64,000 bases of DNA, from the NCBI RefSeq assembly GCF_001306455.1, contig NZ_LGTQ01000005.1, forward strand, positions 992,001 through 1,056,000, written 5' to 3'. Position numbers and translations under genes: made by a program. Below, in pieces: positions 15,615 to 26,058 of the stretch. Position 1 is the stretch's first letter, and the number at the start of each line of letters is the position of its first letter. The DNA comes from Jiulongibacter sediminis. GTDB taxonomy: Bacteria > Bacteroidota > Bacteroidia > Cytophagales > Spirosomataceae. Under the pieces are notes generated by a model. That model was not told the origin of the DNA. It ran no database searches and was given only the letters and a program-made list of their open reading frames with translations.

Positions 15615-16403
15615 ATGGATTCTATTCAAGCGATTATCCTCGCTATTATTGAGGGTATTACCGAGTTTCTACCCATCAGCTCTACCGGTCACATGATCAT
15701 TGCCTCATCCTTTATGGGTATTGACAATGATAATTTTACTAAGCTTTTTGAGGTCAACATTCAGTTTGGAGCTATTATTTCTGTAATTGCACTCTACTGG
15801 AAACGTTTTGTCCAGTCGCTGCAATTTTACTACAAACTAATCTATGCCTTTTTACCGGCAGCTGTCATTGGTTTTTTACTCAATGATTACATTGATATGC
15901 TTCTGGAAAGTGTCATCGTTGTAGCCATTATGCTGGTCCTGGGTGGTATAGTGCTCATTTTCATTGATAAAGTTTTTGAAGGAAAAGAACAGCATGACGA
16001 GGTATCTTACGGCACTGCTTTGAAAATCGGCTTCTTTCAATGTATCGCTATGATTCCTGGTGTTTCACGTTCTGCTGCTTCGATTATTGGTGGTATGACT
16101 CAGGGATTAACCCGGAAATCTTCTGCTGAATTTTCTTTTTTCCTTGCGGTACCTACCATGTTTGCAGCTTCAGCATACAAAATGCTCAAAGCGTATCTTG
16201 ATGAAACTTTAAGTTTTTCTTCTGAAGAGATTCAACTTCTGGTTATAGGCAATGTAGTGGCATTTCTTGTTGCTCTCGCAGCCATTAAGTTTTTTATCAG
16301 CTACTTACAGAAATACGGTTTTAAAGTTTTTGGTTACTATCGTATCGTAGTAGGTCTTATCATTTTACTTCTGGTAGCCTTAGGCTACGACCTCAATATT
16401 TAA
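15615..16403 (+). CDS. uppP: Undecaprenyl-diphosphate phosphatase
   Basis: This 262-residue BacA/UppP protein recycles the lipid carrier by converting undecaprenyl diphosphate to the monophosphate. The two catalytic motifs are [15 protein letters not shown] (about residues 13-28) and the [13 protein letters not shown] segment (about 155-167). About eight membrane helices are visible. Its stop codon shares one base with the truB start (TAATG), so translation is coupled. It supports peptidoglycan and polysaccharide export, both prominent in the window. Confidence 0.97.
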   Translation: MDSIQAIILAIIEGITEFLPISSTGHMIIASSFMGIDNDNFTKLFEVNIQFGAIISVIALYWKRFVQSLQFYYKLIYAFLPAAVIGFLLNDYIDMLLESVIVVAIMLVLGGIVLIFIDKVFEGKEQHDEVSYGTALKIGFFQCIAMIPGVSRSAASIIGGMTQGLTRKSSAEFSFFLAVPTMFAASAYKMLKAYLDETLSFSSEEIQLLVIGNVVAFLVALAAIKFFISYLQKYGFKVFGYYRIVVGLIILLLVALGYDLNI

Positions 16404-17086
16404 TGGATTATTTTGACGAGCAAGGCTGTGTAATATTGGTTGATAAACCATTAGAATGGACCTCTTTTGACGTAGTGAACAAAATCCGCTATTCCGGCAA
16501 GTTCAAAAAAGTAGGTCACGCTGGCACTTTAGATCCGCTTGCCACAGGGCTTTTAATATTGTGTGCGGGCAAGAAAACGAAGCAAATAGATACCTTTCAG
16601 GCTCAGGAAAAAGAGTATACAGGTAAACTGGTTCTGGGAAAAACTACTCCGTCAGTAGATTTAGAAACTGAATTTGATGGTGAATTTCCAGTAGAGCATA
16701 TCTCAGAAGAGGATTTAGAATCCGCCCGACAAAGTTTTACCGGCTTCATAGAACAAACTCCACCTGTACACTCAGCAGTAAAGGTTAAAGGAAAAAGAGC
16801 TTATGAGGCCGCCCGTAAAGGAGAAGAGATTAAACTCAAAAGCAGAACTGTTGAAATAAAAGAGTTCGATATCGATACCTCAAACTTTCCGGAAGTTAGT
16901 TTTAGAGTCGTTTGCAGCAAAGGCACTTACATCAGGAGCCTGGTTTCAGATTTCGGTAAAGCTCTGAAAAGCGGGGCTTATATGTCAGAGCTTCGGCGAA
17001 CCCGTATCGGTGAATTTTCTGTTGATGATGCCGAAGGTGTGATTGAACTCGCCGACAAAATCAAAGAATTGCGTGAAAGTCTATAA
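16403..17086 (+). CDS. truB: tRNA pseudouridine-55 synthase
   Basis: The 227-residue enzyme isomerises U55 in the tRNA T-loop. The catalytic aspartate is in GHAGTLDPLATGLL (about residue 45). KxxxKEYxG, RRTRIGEF and the SKGTYIRSL motif of TruB are present. It lacks the long C-terminal PUA domain of the E. coli type, as is common in Bacteroidota. The gene overlaps both uppP (one base) and ribF (14 bases). Confidence 0.96.
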   Translation: MDYFDEQGCVILVDKPLEWTSFDVVNKIRYSGKFKKVGHAGTLDPLATGLLILCAGKKTKQIDTFQAQEKEYTGKLVLGKTTPSVDLETEFDGEFPVEHISEEDLESARQSFTGFIEQTPPVHSAVKVKGKRAYEAARKGEEIKLKSRTVEIKEFDIDTSNFPEVSFRVVCSKGTYIRSLVSDFGKALKSGAYMSELRRTRIGEFSVDDAEGVIELADKIKELRESL

Positions 17087-17999
17087 AAGCCTGAGTGAAT
17101 TTAAAGCATTGAAAAATGCCGTGGTAACCAGTGGTACCTTTGATGGTGTGCATTTGGGGCATGGGAAAATCATTTCAATGTTGAAAGAAACTGCGGCCAA
17201 AACCGGAGGAGAAAGTGTAGTGCTAACCTTCTGGCCTCACCCCAGACTCATTGTTTCACCATACGATCAGAAAATAAAGCTCCTTAGTACTCTCGATGAG
17301 AAAATTGAGTTACTTGAAAACCTTGGGATAGACCATCTCGTTGTTCTTCCCTTCACCCGTGAATTTTCTGAATTAAGTTCTGAAAAATACGTTGAAGATG
17401 TTCTGATTTCTGGAATTGGAACACAAACACTGGTTATCGGTTACGATCATCGTTTCGGTAAAAACCGTGAAGGTGGATTTGATTATCTCAAAAACAACGC
17501 CCATCGCTTTAAAATTGATCTTGTTGAAATTCCTCGTCAGGAAATTGAGAGTTTGACAATCAGTTCAACTAAGATTCGTGAGGCACTAAATAATGGAGAT
17601 ATTTTAATTGCAAACGGGCTCTTGGGTCGGCCATATTCATTTGAGGGTTTAGTCAAAAAAGGAAGGCAGCTGGGCAGAACCATCGGTTTTCCCACAGCCA
17701 ATGTTCATGTTGCTAAAAAGTATAAGCTCATTCCCTCAAACGGCGTTTATGCTGTTCACGTTTACCTCCGCGGACGGTCTTTTCAAGGGGTCATGAATAT
17801 TGGAGAAAGACCAACCGTGGACGGAAAAGGCATCACTCAGGAAGTCCATATTCTGGATTTTAACGATGATATATACGGCGAAACCTTAAGGGTTGAAATC
17901 GCCGATTTCATTCGTCCGGAAACTAAATTTGCCAGTGTTGATCAACTTGTAGGGCAAATCAAAGCCGATTGTGAGAAAGCAAGAGAACTACTTAGTTAG
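17073..17999 (+). CDS. ribF: Bifunctional riboflavin kinase/FAD synthetase
   Basis: The GTG at 17073 is chosen (MKVYKSLSEFKALKNAVVT, 308 aa). A longer frame from 17043 would add residues read from truB only. The N-terminal FMN adenylyltransferase domain has SGTFDGVHLGHGKII and the SSTKIREALNNGD segment. The C-terminal riboflavin kinase domain (about 180-305) has GRTIGFPTANV and NGVYAV. It makes FMN and FAD, needed by gltBD and other flavoenzymes. Its stop is shared with convergent pheA on a TTAG. Confidence 0.96.
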   Translation: MKVYKSLSEFKALKNAVVTSGTFDGVHLGHGKIISMLKETAAKTGGESVVLTFWPHPRLIVSPYDQKIKLLSTLDEKIELLENLGIDHLVVLPFTREFSELSSEKYVEDVLISGIGTQTLVIGYDHRFGKNREGGFDYLKNNAHRFKIDLVEIPRQEIESLTISSTKIREALNNGDILIANGLLGRPYSFEGLVKKGRQLGRTIGFPTANVHVAKKYKLIPSNGVYAVHVYLRGRSFQGVMNIGERPTVDGKGITQEVHILDFNDDIYGETLRVEIADFIRPETKFASVDQLVGQIKADCEKARELLS

Positions 18000-19069
18000 A
18001 TATTTCTCACATAACTACCCAAAACCTTAATATGATCCTGGTGCTTCTCAATGATCTTGCTAAGTTTTTCATCTTTATAATACCCTCCTACTTCCAGGAA
18101 AAACCAGAAATTAAACTCCTGACTGCCTTTATAAGGTCTGCTTTCAATTTTTGAAATATTGATCTCCTGTTCCTTAAAGTCGGTCAGGAAGTCTGCTAAA
18201 ACGCCGGGGTTCTCCGTATGCGGTAAGCGGGCAATCATCGTGGTTTTATCATTGCCGCTTGGCTGATTCTCAAAGTTTTTGGCAAGAATAAAGAATCGCG
18301 TTCTGTTATTACTACTGTCTTCAATATTTTGGAATACCATGGGTAAACCAAAGAGTTTAGCAGCAATCTCAGAACAAATGGCAGCACTCTCAGGATCATT
18401 AAAGGCCATCTTAGCCGCTTTTGAAGTAGATTCTACCTGTATTTCCTCAATTCCCTGCTGCTCAAAATACTTATTGAGAAAACTACGGCATTGACGAAAA
18501 GCAATATCTTTTGAATAGATTCTCTTAATATCAGTGAGATGATTAGCCACGGAAGCCAGAGCAAAATGAATTGGAATTTTTAATTCGGCCACAATGCTAA
18601 CATCCATTTCATTGAGAAGGTCAACCGTCTCATAAACGATACCAGCCTGATTGTTTTCAATGGGAATAACACCAAAACGTGCTCTCTCCGTATCAACCGA
18701 CTCAAAAACAGCCTGAATTGAAGGGAGCATAATATATTCACTCAGTGCTCCGAAGCGGCTCTCAGCAGCCTGATGAGTAAAACTACCTTCAGGGCCCATA
18801 TAAGCCACTTTTTCCGGCAATTCGATATTACGGGCAGTGGCAAAAATCTCAAGAAAAATAGCCTCGATAGCCTTTTGATCAAGGGCACCTTTGCTCTCAG
18901 CAGCCAATCTGCTGACGATTTCCTTTTCTCTTTCTGGTCGGTAAATTACTGTTTTGGTTTCTCTCTTGAGATCACCAACCTGTTTTACCAATTCCATGCG
19001 TTGATTGAGCAATTCTAATAATTGACTATCAATGCTATCGATACCTTTCCTTAGATCGTCTAAGTTCAC
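17996..19069 (-). CDS. pheA: Bifunctional chorismate mutase/prephenate dehydratase
   Basis: This 357-residue enzyme makes phenylpyruvate from chorismate. Residues 1-80 are an AroQ chorismate mutase domain (DLRKGIDSIDSQLLELLNQR, later YRPEREKEIV). The dehydratase domain (about 90-265) has MGPEGSFTHQAA and the catalytic SNNRTRFFIL. An ACT domain (about 280-350) includes NPGVLADFLTDF and ISKIESRPY, which binds phenylalanine for feedback control. It follows a DAACS symporter with an ATGA overlap. Confidence 0.95.
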   Translation of the reverse strand: MNLDDLRKGIDSIDSQLLELLNQRMELVKQVGDLKRETKTVIYRPEREKEIVSRLAAESKGALDQKAIEAIFLEIFATARNIELPEKVAYMGPEGSFTHQAAESRFGALSEYIMLPSIQAVFESVDTERARFGVIPIENNQAGIVYETVDLLNEMDVSIVAELKIPIHFALASVANHLTDIKRIYSKDIAFRQCRSFLNKYFEQQGIEEIQVESTSKAAKMAFNDPESAAICSEIAAKLFGLPMVFQNIEDSSNNRTRFFILAKNFENQPSGNDKTTMIARLPHTENPGVLADFLTDFKEQEINISKIESRPYKGSQEFNFWFFLEVGGYYKDEKLSKIIEKHQDHIKVLGSYVRNI

Positions 19070-20382
19070 TTTCCTTCTTCTTTTTTGTAATTATCGTCCC
19101 AGTTTTTGACATGGGGTTCATGAATTTTCCCTAAACTTTTACCGACCAGCAATGCCACAGTGGCATCACTCGTCACATTAACAGAGGTTCTTATCATGTC
19201 CAGTGGTCTATCGACGGCAAAAATAAGAGCAATTCCTGCGGGATTCACACCAATCGACTCTAAAACTATGACCAACATTAAAATTCCTGCTCCGGGTACA
19301 GCGGCAGTACCTATGGAGGCCAAGGTTGCGGTGAGAACAATCGCCAACTGATCACCCATGGTAAGATCGTTTCCGAAAACCTGGGCTATAAAAACAGCTG
19401 CAACTCCCTGATATAAACTGGTACCATCCATATTAATGGTAGCTCCAACGGGTAAAACAAAAGAAGACACATCCTTATCAACACCAAGGTGCTCCTCAAC
19501 CCTTTCCATAGTTACCGGTAAAGTAGCAGCACTTGAACTGGTGGAAAAAGCAAGTAACTGAGCCGGAGAAATACCATTCATGAACTGGCGATAGCTTAGC
19601 CCCGCAAAAAGCTTTACAGCCGTAGGGTAAAGAATAAAAAGCATGAAACCTAAACCCAAAACCACGGTAAGGGCATATGCTCCTAGGGCCAAAAAGACAT
19701 CTGCTGATGGTGCCTCTACCACCAGAGCGGCCAACAGAGCAAAAACTCCGAACGGAGCTGTAAGCATGATCAGGTCAATCATTTTAAGGATAACCTCATT
19801 AAGCCCGTCAAAAAAATCTTTAACCGGCTTTGACTTTTCTGGCTCTATCAAAATGATTCCGATGCCAAAAAAGACGACAAAAAAGATCACCTGCAGCATA
19901 TTTCCATTAGAAGACATAGCACCGATGATATTATCCGGGATGATATCAACTAAAGCTGCCAATGGACCACGTTCTTTGGTTTCAGCAGCAGAAGCTATCC
20001 TATTTCCGGCCTCTCCTGAGAAACTCTCCATCATATCTGTACGGGTTCCTTCATCAATGAAACCACCTGGTTCAATTACATTAACCATCAACAGACCAAC
20101 GGTGATAGCAATAACTGTTGTTATCAGATAAATACCAATGGTTCTTGTCCCCATTTTAGAAAGCTGGCTGATGTCATTCAGATCAGAAACACCTTTCACT
20201 AAGGAGGCCACTATCAGTGGAATGGCGATGAGCTTTAAGGAATTGATAAAGAGTGTACCAAAAGGTTTGACCCAGTCAATGGTAAACTGTTTTCCCCAGT
20301 CAAAATTTAGAATTAGAGCACCAAAAAGTACTCCGGTTACCATTCCGATAATGATCTGCCAATGCAGAGCCAGCTTTTTCAT
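19066..20382 (-). CDS. Dicarboxylate/amino acid:cation symporter (DAACS family)
   Basis: The 438-residue transporter has eight membrane segments and two hairpins. Family motifs are AFSTSSSAATLPVTM (serine-rich HP1), TINMDGTSLYQG (transmembrane 7, cation site) and SIGTAAVPGAG (HP2). It resembles GltP/GltT/DctA and moves glutamate, aspartate or C4-dicarboxylates with protons or sodium. Substrate cannot be fixed from sequence alone. The C-terminus overlaps the pheA start by four bases (ATGA). Confidence 0.93.
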   Translation of the reverse strand: MKKLALHWQIIIGMVTGVLFGALILNFDWGKQFTIDWVKPFGTLFINSLKLIAIPLIVASLVKGVSDLNDISQLSKMGTRTIGIYLITTVIAITVGLLMVNVIEPGGFIDEGTRTDMMESFSGEAGNRIASAAETKERGPLAALVDIIPDNIIGAMSSNGNMLQVIFFVVFFGIGIILIEPEKSKPVKDFFDGLNEVILKMIDLIMLTAPFGVFALLAALVVEAPSADVFLALGAYALTVVLGLGFMLFILYPTAVKLFAGLSYRQFMNGISPAQLLAFSTSSSAATLPVTMERVEEHLGVDKDVSSFVLPVGATINMDGTSLYQGVAAVFIAQVFGNDLTMGDQLAIVLTATLASIGTAAVPGAGILMLVIVLESIGVNPAGIALIFAVDRPLDMIRTSVNVTSDATVALLVGKSLGKIHEPHVKNWDDNYKKEEGK

Positions 20383-20402
20383 ATAGTTTAGTTTGTTGAA
20401 TG

Positions 20403-22310
20403 TTATGCTGCTTCTTCCAGCTCAGTCTCCTCTTCCTCAGGAATCAACTCACCGTTTTCATCCACAACGTCTTTCTCAATTTTGAGGTTTTCAATGATGA
20501 ACTTCTGACGCTCAGGAGTGTTCTTACCCATGAAATATCCCAATATCTTGGAAACCGCTGACTCTTTCTCCAGAATAACCGGATCAAGTCGGATATCTTC
20601 TCCGATGAACTCTTCAAATTCCCCAGGTGAAATCTCACCCAATCCTTTAAATCGGGTAATCTCTGGTTTCCCACCAAGTTCCTTTATGGCCTTTTGACGC
20701 TCCTCATCTGAATAGCAGTAGATCGTTTTTTTCTTGTTACGAACTCTGAATAAAGGTGTTTGAAGGATATAAAGGTGTCCCTCTCTCACAATATCAGGAA
20801 AGAACTGAAGAAAGAATGTCAAAAGAAGTAATCTGATATGAGAGCCATCAACATCCGCATCGGTAGCAATAACCACCTGATTATACCGCAGCCCTTCCAT
20901 TCCAGCTTCTATGTCAAGAGCATGCTGAAGTAAATTGAATTCTTCGTTTTCATAAACCACTTTTTTTGATAAACCAAAACAATTTAACGGCTTACCTCTT
21001 AAACTGAAGACAGCCTGTGTGTTTGGATTCCTGGCTTTAGTGATTGAGCCTGAAGCCGAGTCTCCTTCTGTTATAAAGAGAGTAGTCTCCAGTCTGTCTT
21101 CGTATTTTTGATCAGTAAGGTGATATTTACAGTCCCTCAGTTTCTTATTGTGCAAGTTGGCTTTTTTAGCTCGCTCATTTGCCAGTTTTTTTACACCTGC
21201 CAGTTCTTTTCGTTCACGTTCGGACTGCTCTATTCGCCTCTTCAGAGCCTCTTTAGTCTCTGAATTCATGTGAAGGAAGTTATCCAGATGTTCTTTAACA
21301 AAGTCATTGATAAAAGAACGAACCGTTTGCGAGTTCTCGTCAGGAGCAATATTGACTGAACCTAGTTTAGTTTTGGTTTGTGACTCAAAAACAGGTTCCT
21401 GAACTCTTATTGAGATAGCACCAATAACAGAAGCTCTGACATCTTCAGCTGCATAGTCTTTCCCATAATGATCTCTGATTGTCTTTACTATTGCCTCTTT
21501 GAATGCAGAAAGGTGAGTTCCACCCTGAGTGGTGTTTTGACCATTGACAAAAGAGGAATATTCTTCACCGTACTGATTGCCATGCGTCATAGCCAGCTCA
21601 ATATCTTCCCCTTTTAGGTGGATGATTGGATAACGGTTACTTTCTTCGTCAGTTTTTCGCGAAAGCAAATCAAGCAGTCCGTTTTGAGAGAAATATTTCC
21701 TCCGGTTAAAGTTTATGGTCAATCCGGCATTGAGGTAGCAATAGTTCCAGATCAGGTTTTCAACATATTGTGGTATATAATGGTAGTTTTTGAAAACAGT
21801 GTTGTCAGGTACAAACTCAATAAGCGTCCCGTTTTTTTCATCGGTAGTTTCTTCTTTTGACTCCTGGGTTACCTCCCCTTTGTTAAACTCAGCCCAGGCA
21901 GTTTTACCATCACGAAAAGCCTGAACTTTGAAATACGTAGAAAGGGCATTCACAGCCTTGGTACCAACTCCATTAAGACCTACAGACTTTTGAAAAGCTT
22001 TGCTGTCATATTTGGCTCCTGTGTTGATTTTTGAAACCACATCCACCACTTTCCCGAGAGGGATGCCGCGTCCATAGTCTCTTACAGTAACCTTACCATC
22101 CTCTGAAATTCGGATATTGATACTTTTACCATGGCCCATCGCATATTCATCAATACTGTTATCAACCACCTCTTTCAGAAGCACATAAATACCATCATCG
22201 GCAGAGGCTCCGTCACCTAACTTACCGATGTACATTCCGGGTCTTAATCTAATATGTTCTTTCCAGTCTAGTGACCGGATACTGTCTTCATTGTATTGAG
22301 CTTCACTCAT
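20403..22310 (-). CDS. parE: DNA topoisomerase IV subunit B
   Basis: This 635-residue type IIA ATPase subunit has the GHKL ATP site ([30 protein letters not shown]), a transducer domain, and the Toprim motifs EGDSASG (about residue 415) and DADVDGSHI (about 490). The [16 protein letters not shown] start with an insert before the ATP site fits the Bacteroidota ParE paralog, not GyrB. ParE with ParC decatenates chromosomes. No parC is adjacent; 20 bases separate it from the downstream symporter gene. Confidence 0.9.
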   Translation of the reverse strand: MSEAQYNEDSIRSLDWKEHIRLRPGMYIGKLGDGASADDGIYVLLKEVVDNSIDEYAMGHGKSINIRISEDGKVTVRDYGRGIPLGKVVDVVSKINTGAKYDSKAFQKSVGLNGVGTKAVNALSTYFKVQAFRDGKTAWAEFNKGEVTQESKEETTDEKNGTLIEFVPDNTVFKNYHYIPQYVENLIWNYCYLNAGLTINFNRRKYFSQNGLLDLLSRKTDEESNRYPIIHLKGEDIELAMTHGNQYGEEYSSFVNGQNTTQGGTHLSAFKEAIVKTIRDHYGKDYAAEDVRASVIGAISIRVQEPVFESQTKTKLGSVNIAPDENSQTVRSFINDFVKEHLDNFLHMNSETKEALKRRIEQSERERKELAGVKKLANERAKKANLHNKKLRDCKYHLTDQKYEDRLETTLFITEGDSASGSITKARNPNTQAVFSLRGKPLNCFGLSKKVVYENEEFNLLQHALDIEAGMEGLRYNQVVIATDADVDGSHIRLLLLTFFLQFFPDIVREGHLYILQTPLFRVRNKKKTIYCYSDEERQKAIKELGGKPEITRFKGLGEISPGEFEEFIGEDIRLDPVILEKESAVSKILGYFMGKNTPERQKFIIENLKIEKDVVDENGELIPEEEETELEEAA

Positions 22311-22474
22311 TTTGGTTTATGCGATAGTTTTAAGGGTACAGATTATGTATGGCTTTCCAGAAATATTTAAAATGAAGTCCAATTTCTCAAAACCGAAAAT
22401 GTTCCGTTATTTTGCACGAAATTAATACTAAACCAAACCTCAAACCGGTTAAATAGTTTATTTAAAGTCTTTCT

Positions 22475-24949
22475 ATGAAACTGTCCAAAGTTAGGAATTC
22501 AGTTCGACTCCCGAAAGTTCTAATTAGCATATTGATTTGTACTTTTTCCACATTTTGGGCTTCAGCCCAATATCCTGCCGGTTATCCACAAGGCTACCCT
22601 CAAACGGGAGGAATTCCAGGTTACCCTAATGGATATCCGGTTGGCAACTATCCAGGCCAAACCACTCCAACCAGAACAGGCACTCTTCCTACCGGCGATG
22701 GTATTAGAACGACTGAAATGACAGAAGAAGATGAGCAAGCTATGACTCATGAGGATTCTGTTAGAGTAGCCCTGGAAGAACGCGAAACAGAAGACCTCGC
22801 TCTTGAAGACTTCAGGAGAAAAATCTTTGGTTACAAGCTTTTTAATGGAAGAACTTTTGACCCTAATAGCGTTCTGAACATCCCTACGCCTAACAACTAT
22901 GTTCTAGGGAGCAACGACCATCTTATCATTGATGTTTACGGTGCTTACACACAATCCCAGCAAGAAGTTGTGATCAATGCTGATGGATATGTCACTTTGA
23001 ATCGAGCCGGTGCCATAAAGGTTGGGGGACTACCCTTTGAGGAGGCTGAGGCCAATATCAGAAAGGCCTTATCAAACACAATTGCTGGTTTTAGCACAGG
23101 AACTACAAAACTCAGAGTTTCATTGGGAGACGTGAGAAGTATAAAGGTTACTATTACAGGTGAGGTTATAGCACCCGGCACCTACACAATGAGCTCTCTC
23201 AATTCCATTTTCAATGCTCTTTATCGTGCAGGCGGGCCAAACGAATTGGGTTCGTTCAGAGAGGTCAAATTGATTCGTGATAATAAGGTTATTGCTACCC
23301 TTGACCTCTATGATGTGCTTATTAAAGGGTACTCTGATAGCAACAGACTATTGAAAGACCAGGACATTATTCAGGTACCTACCTTTAAAAATCGGGTAGC
23401 TGTTTCCGGTGAAACGAAAAGAAAAGGCTACTTCGAGTCTACAGATGGAGAAACACTTGAAAACCTGATGGTATACACAGGAGGTTTCTCACCGAAGGCC
23501 TATACTCATCGTGTTAAGGTTTACAGAAACACCCCGAGAGAGAAGGAGATTCTTGATGTTACTAAAATTAATTTTAGTCAATTTAAGCTTCAAAGCGGCG
23601 ACTCGCTCTTTGTGAGTGAGGTGATTGATAGGTTTACAAATCTGGTTAGTCTTGAAGGTGCAGTTTATCGACCGGGAGAATATTCCATAAATAGCAATGC
23701 TACGCTTAAGGCCTTAATAGAAAATGCTGAAGGAGTTTTACCGGATGCCTTAATTGGAAGAATTTCAATTCTAAGAACAAACGAAGATCTAACCAGCTCA
23801 AATATTTCAGTTAACTACAGAGACATTCTCAATGGAACTGCCGAAGATATCCAACTTCAGCGTGAAGATGTGGTCATGATTCCGTCAAAATTTGATCTTT
23901 ATGAAGAATCATTCATTCGTATTTCCGGAGCTATCAATAATGAGGATGCTGGAGATGGCGTAGAAATTCCATTTGCTAGAAATATGACACTTGAGGATGT
24001 ATTGGCAAGAGTAGGGGGTCTTACCGAAGCTGCAAGCCTGTCACGGGTTGAAATCGTGAGAAGGAAAAGAAACGTCGATGTATCAAAAGCAAATGCTCAG
24101 ATTTCAGAAATCATCAATCTCGAGGTTACACCGGATCTTGAAGTAGTAAGTGGACGTCAAAACATTGTGCTACAGCCTTACGATGAAATCTTTGTAAGAC
24201 GTTCACCCAATTATGAAGAGCAAAAATTTGTAGACATTCAGGGTGAGGTTTTTTATCCGGCCAAATACGGAATTGAGAGCAAAGAAGAAAGAATAAGCGA
24301 TGTTATCAAAAGAGCAGGTGGTTTAACACTTCAAGCTTATATACCTGGAGCTACTTTGATCAGAACAATAGTACTTTCGGAAGTGGAACTAGAACAACGT
24401 CGTCAAGCCTATGAAGATCTCGCAGGAGCCGCAGATGACAGTCAGATCATTGAACTTGATGAAGTGGATGAAACTATTGAAGAGTCCATTGGTATCAATC
24501 TATCGAAAATTTTAAGAAACCCAGGCTCTGATGAAGACCTAATTCTTCGTGACGGAGATATTATCAGAATTCCTCAGGCTTTGGAGACCGTTCGTGTTCA
24601 GGGCGAAGTGCTTTACCCAACCAGTGTTAAATACGCTTCAAACAACAATTTTGTAGATTATATAAGTGGTGCAGGTGGATTTACTAAACAATCTTTCAAA
24701 AGAAAGGCTTACGTAAGGTATCCAAACGGTTCAATAGATAGAACACGAAAATTCCTTGTTTTCAATATCTACCCTAAAGTACAGCCGGGCTCAGAAATTA
24801 TCATTCCTGAAAAGGCTCAAAATGGTGCTGAGCAATTAACTGCCTTTGGTAGTATCCTTGGAACCTTGAGTGCCACATTAGGTACGATTTTTACAATTTA
24901 CAGCTTGGTAAAGCTTAACACTCCTGCACCGTCATCTGGTACTAATTAA
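22475..24949 (+). CDS. SLBB-domain polysaccharide export protein (Wza/KpsD-like)
   Basis: The 824-residue protein has a signal peptide (about 1-32) and then a Gly-Tyr-Pro-rich stretch (about 33-65, repeats of GYP). The polysaccharide export (Poly_export) domain follows with NYVLGSNDHLIIDVYG (about 137). Several SLBB domains come next, each with forms of VxGEVxxPGxY. The end is a hydrophobic segment (about 795-815). It should form the outer-membrane or periplasmic exit channel for a surface glycan. The Wzz-like gene starts six bases on. Confidence 0.92.
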   Translation: MKLSKVRNSVRLPKVLISILICTFSTFWASAQYPAGYPQGYPQTGGIPGYPNGYPVGNYPGQTTPTRTGTLPTGDGIRTTEMTEEDEQAMTHEDSVRVALEERETEDLALEDFRRKIFGYKLFNGRTFDPNSVLNIPTPNNYVLGSNDHLIIDVYGAYTQSQQEVVINADGYVTLNRAGAIKVGGLPFEEAEANIRKALSNTIAGFSTGTTKLRVSLGDVRSIKVTITGEVIAPGTYTMSSLNSIFNALYRAGGPNELGSFREVKLIRDNKVIATLDLYDVLIKGYSDSNRLLKDQDIIQVPTFKNRVAVSGETKRKGYFESTDGETLENLMVYTGGFSPKAYTHRVKVYRNTPREKEILDVTKINFSQFKLQSGDSLFVSEVIDRFTNLVSLEGAVYRPGEYSINSNATLKALIENAEGVLPDALIGRISILRTNEDLTSSNISVNYRDILNGTAEDIQLQREDVVMIPSKFDLYEESFIRISGAINNEDAGDGVEIPFARNMTLEDVLARVGGLTEAASLSRVEIVRRKRNVDVSKANAQISEIINLEVTPDLEVVSGRQNIVLQPYDEIFVRRSPNYEEQKFVDIQGEVFYPAKYGIESKEERISDVIKRAGGLTLQAYIPGATLIRTIVLSEVELEQRRQAYEDLAGAADDSQIIELDEVDETIEESIGINLSKILRNPGSDEDLILRDGDIIRIPQALETVRVQGEVLYPTSVKYASNNNFVDYISGAGGFTKQSFKRKAYVRYPNGSIDRTRKFLVFNIYPKVQPGSEIIIPEKAQNGAEQLTAFGSILGTLSATLGTIFTIYSLVKLNTPAPSSGTN

Positions 24950-24955
24950 TTGTTA

Positions 24956-26047
24956 ATGGAAACAAAAAGCTCAATAGATACTCAGGTTTCTACCAAAGAA
25001 CTTCTGGTAAAAACGTTCGGCTTTTTTAAGCTGCTTTTTACCAAATGGAAAATTTGGTGCTCTGCCCTGCTATTAGGAGCTATTGCAGGCCTCATTCATG
25101 ATTATTTTGTGGATGAAGAGTTTAACTATCGTGGTGTTATTATTTTTAATCTGGAGTTGGGAGGCAGCACTCAAATGAGCCAGTTTGGAGGTCTTGCCAG
25201 TACCCTGGGCCTAATGGGTTCACAGGGTGCTTCGAGTGGAGAACTCTTCACCAGTCAGAATTTCCCCACAATTGTAAGATCAAGAGCCGTAATTGAAAGG
25301 GCTCTAATGAAAGAGGTTGAGGTGGATGGTGATACCTTGCTCATGATCAATTATGTTGCCGATAGCAGTGACATAGCGGAAAAGGAATGGGGTGGTGATT
25401 TATTCCACAAACCGTTTACAGCAGCTATTAATTATACTTTTGAGAAAAAGGAACCAAAGGACTTTACCATTCTCGAGAACCAAATCATAAACACCATTTA
25501 TGAGAAACTGAGGGATGCCACATACCTCGATCTTGCAAAAGGAACGAATAGTATCATGGTACTTTCCGCTCTTTTGTCAGACGAAAAGCTCACCAAAAAA
25601 TGGGTAGAGACCGTTTTGGAAACGACAGAAGAGTTTTATGTGGAAATGAAAACCAAGAAAACTCGAGAGCTTCTGAAGATTCAGGAAAAAAGACTTAAGA
25701 AGTTAGAACAAGATCTTCTTTCAACAGACAGTCGTACAGCTCAGTTGGCTCTTCAAAACCCGAATTTCATAGACCCTTTGGGGAGAATGCAGGAAACTCA
25801 GGCGAACAGAAAGTCAAACTTTCTTTCCAATCAATATGTCACTCAACTGGCCACCATTGAAGGCCTGGAAAGAGTCATACTTGAGCAAACTCCGATTTTT
25901 ACAATTGTGGAAGAAACGAGACTTCCTCTTGAGAAAGATTTTAACCGTGAAGGCCTTGATGTCAAACTGGCTAGTCTTGCGGCTTTGGTATTAACTATTT
26001 TAACGCTTGTTATTGTGGATGCTTATAAGCAGATCATGAAGCCCTAA
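24956..26047 (+). CDS. Wzz/GumC-type chain-length or co-polymerase protein
   Basis: The ATG at 24956 is preferred over a TTG six bases upstream (363 aa). A transmembrane helix at about residues 35-55 and a second at about 337-357 flank a periplasmic region with coiled-coil propensity (KTRELLKIQEKRLKKLEQDL). A motif before the second helix (IVEETRLPLEKDFNREG) is typical of polysaccharide co-polymerases. There is no C-terminal tyrosine kinase domain. In the context of an ABC exporter the nearest logic is KpsE-like. Confidence 0.85.
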   Translation: METKSSIDTQVSTKELLVKTFGFFKLLFTKWKIWCSALLLGAIAGLIHDYFVDEEFNYRGVIIFNLELGGSTQMSQFGGLASTLGLMGSQGASSGELFTSQNFPTIVRSRAVIERALMKEVEVDGDTLLMINYVADSSDIAEKEWGGDLFHKPFTAAINYTFEKKEPKDFTILENQIINTIYEKLRDATYLDLAKGTNSIMVLSALLSDEKLTKKWVETVLETTEEFYVEMKTKKTRELLKIQEKRLKKLEQDLLSTDSRTAQLALQNPNFIDPLGRMQETQANRKSNFLSNQYVTQLATIEGLERVILEQTPIFTIVEETRLPLEKDFNREGLDVKLASLAALVLTILTLVIVDAYKQIMKP

Positions 26048-26058
26048 AATTATCATCT

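Noticed and set aside
19643-20131. A 162-codon plus-strand frame opposite the symporter gene
   Set aside because: It is the antisense shadow of a highly conserved membrane transporter gene, rich in Lys, Thr and Pro without any family pattern.
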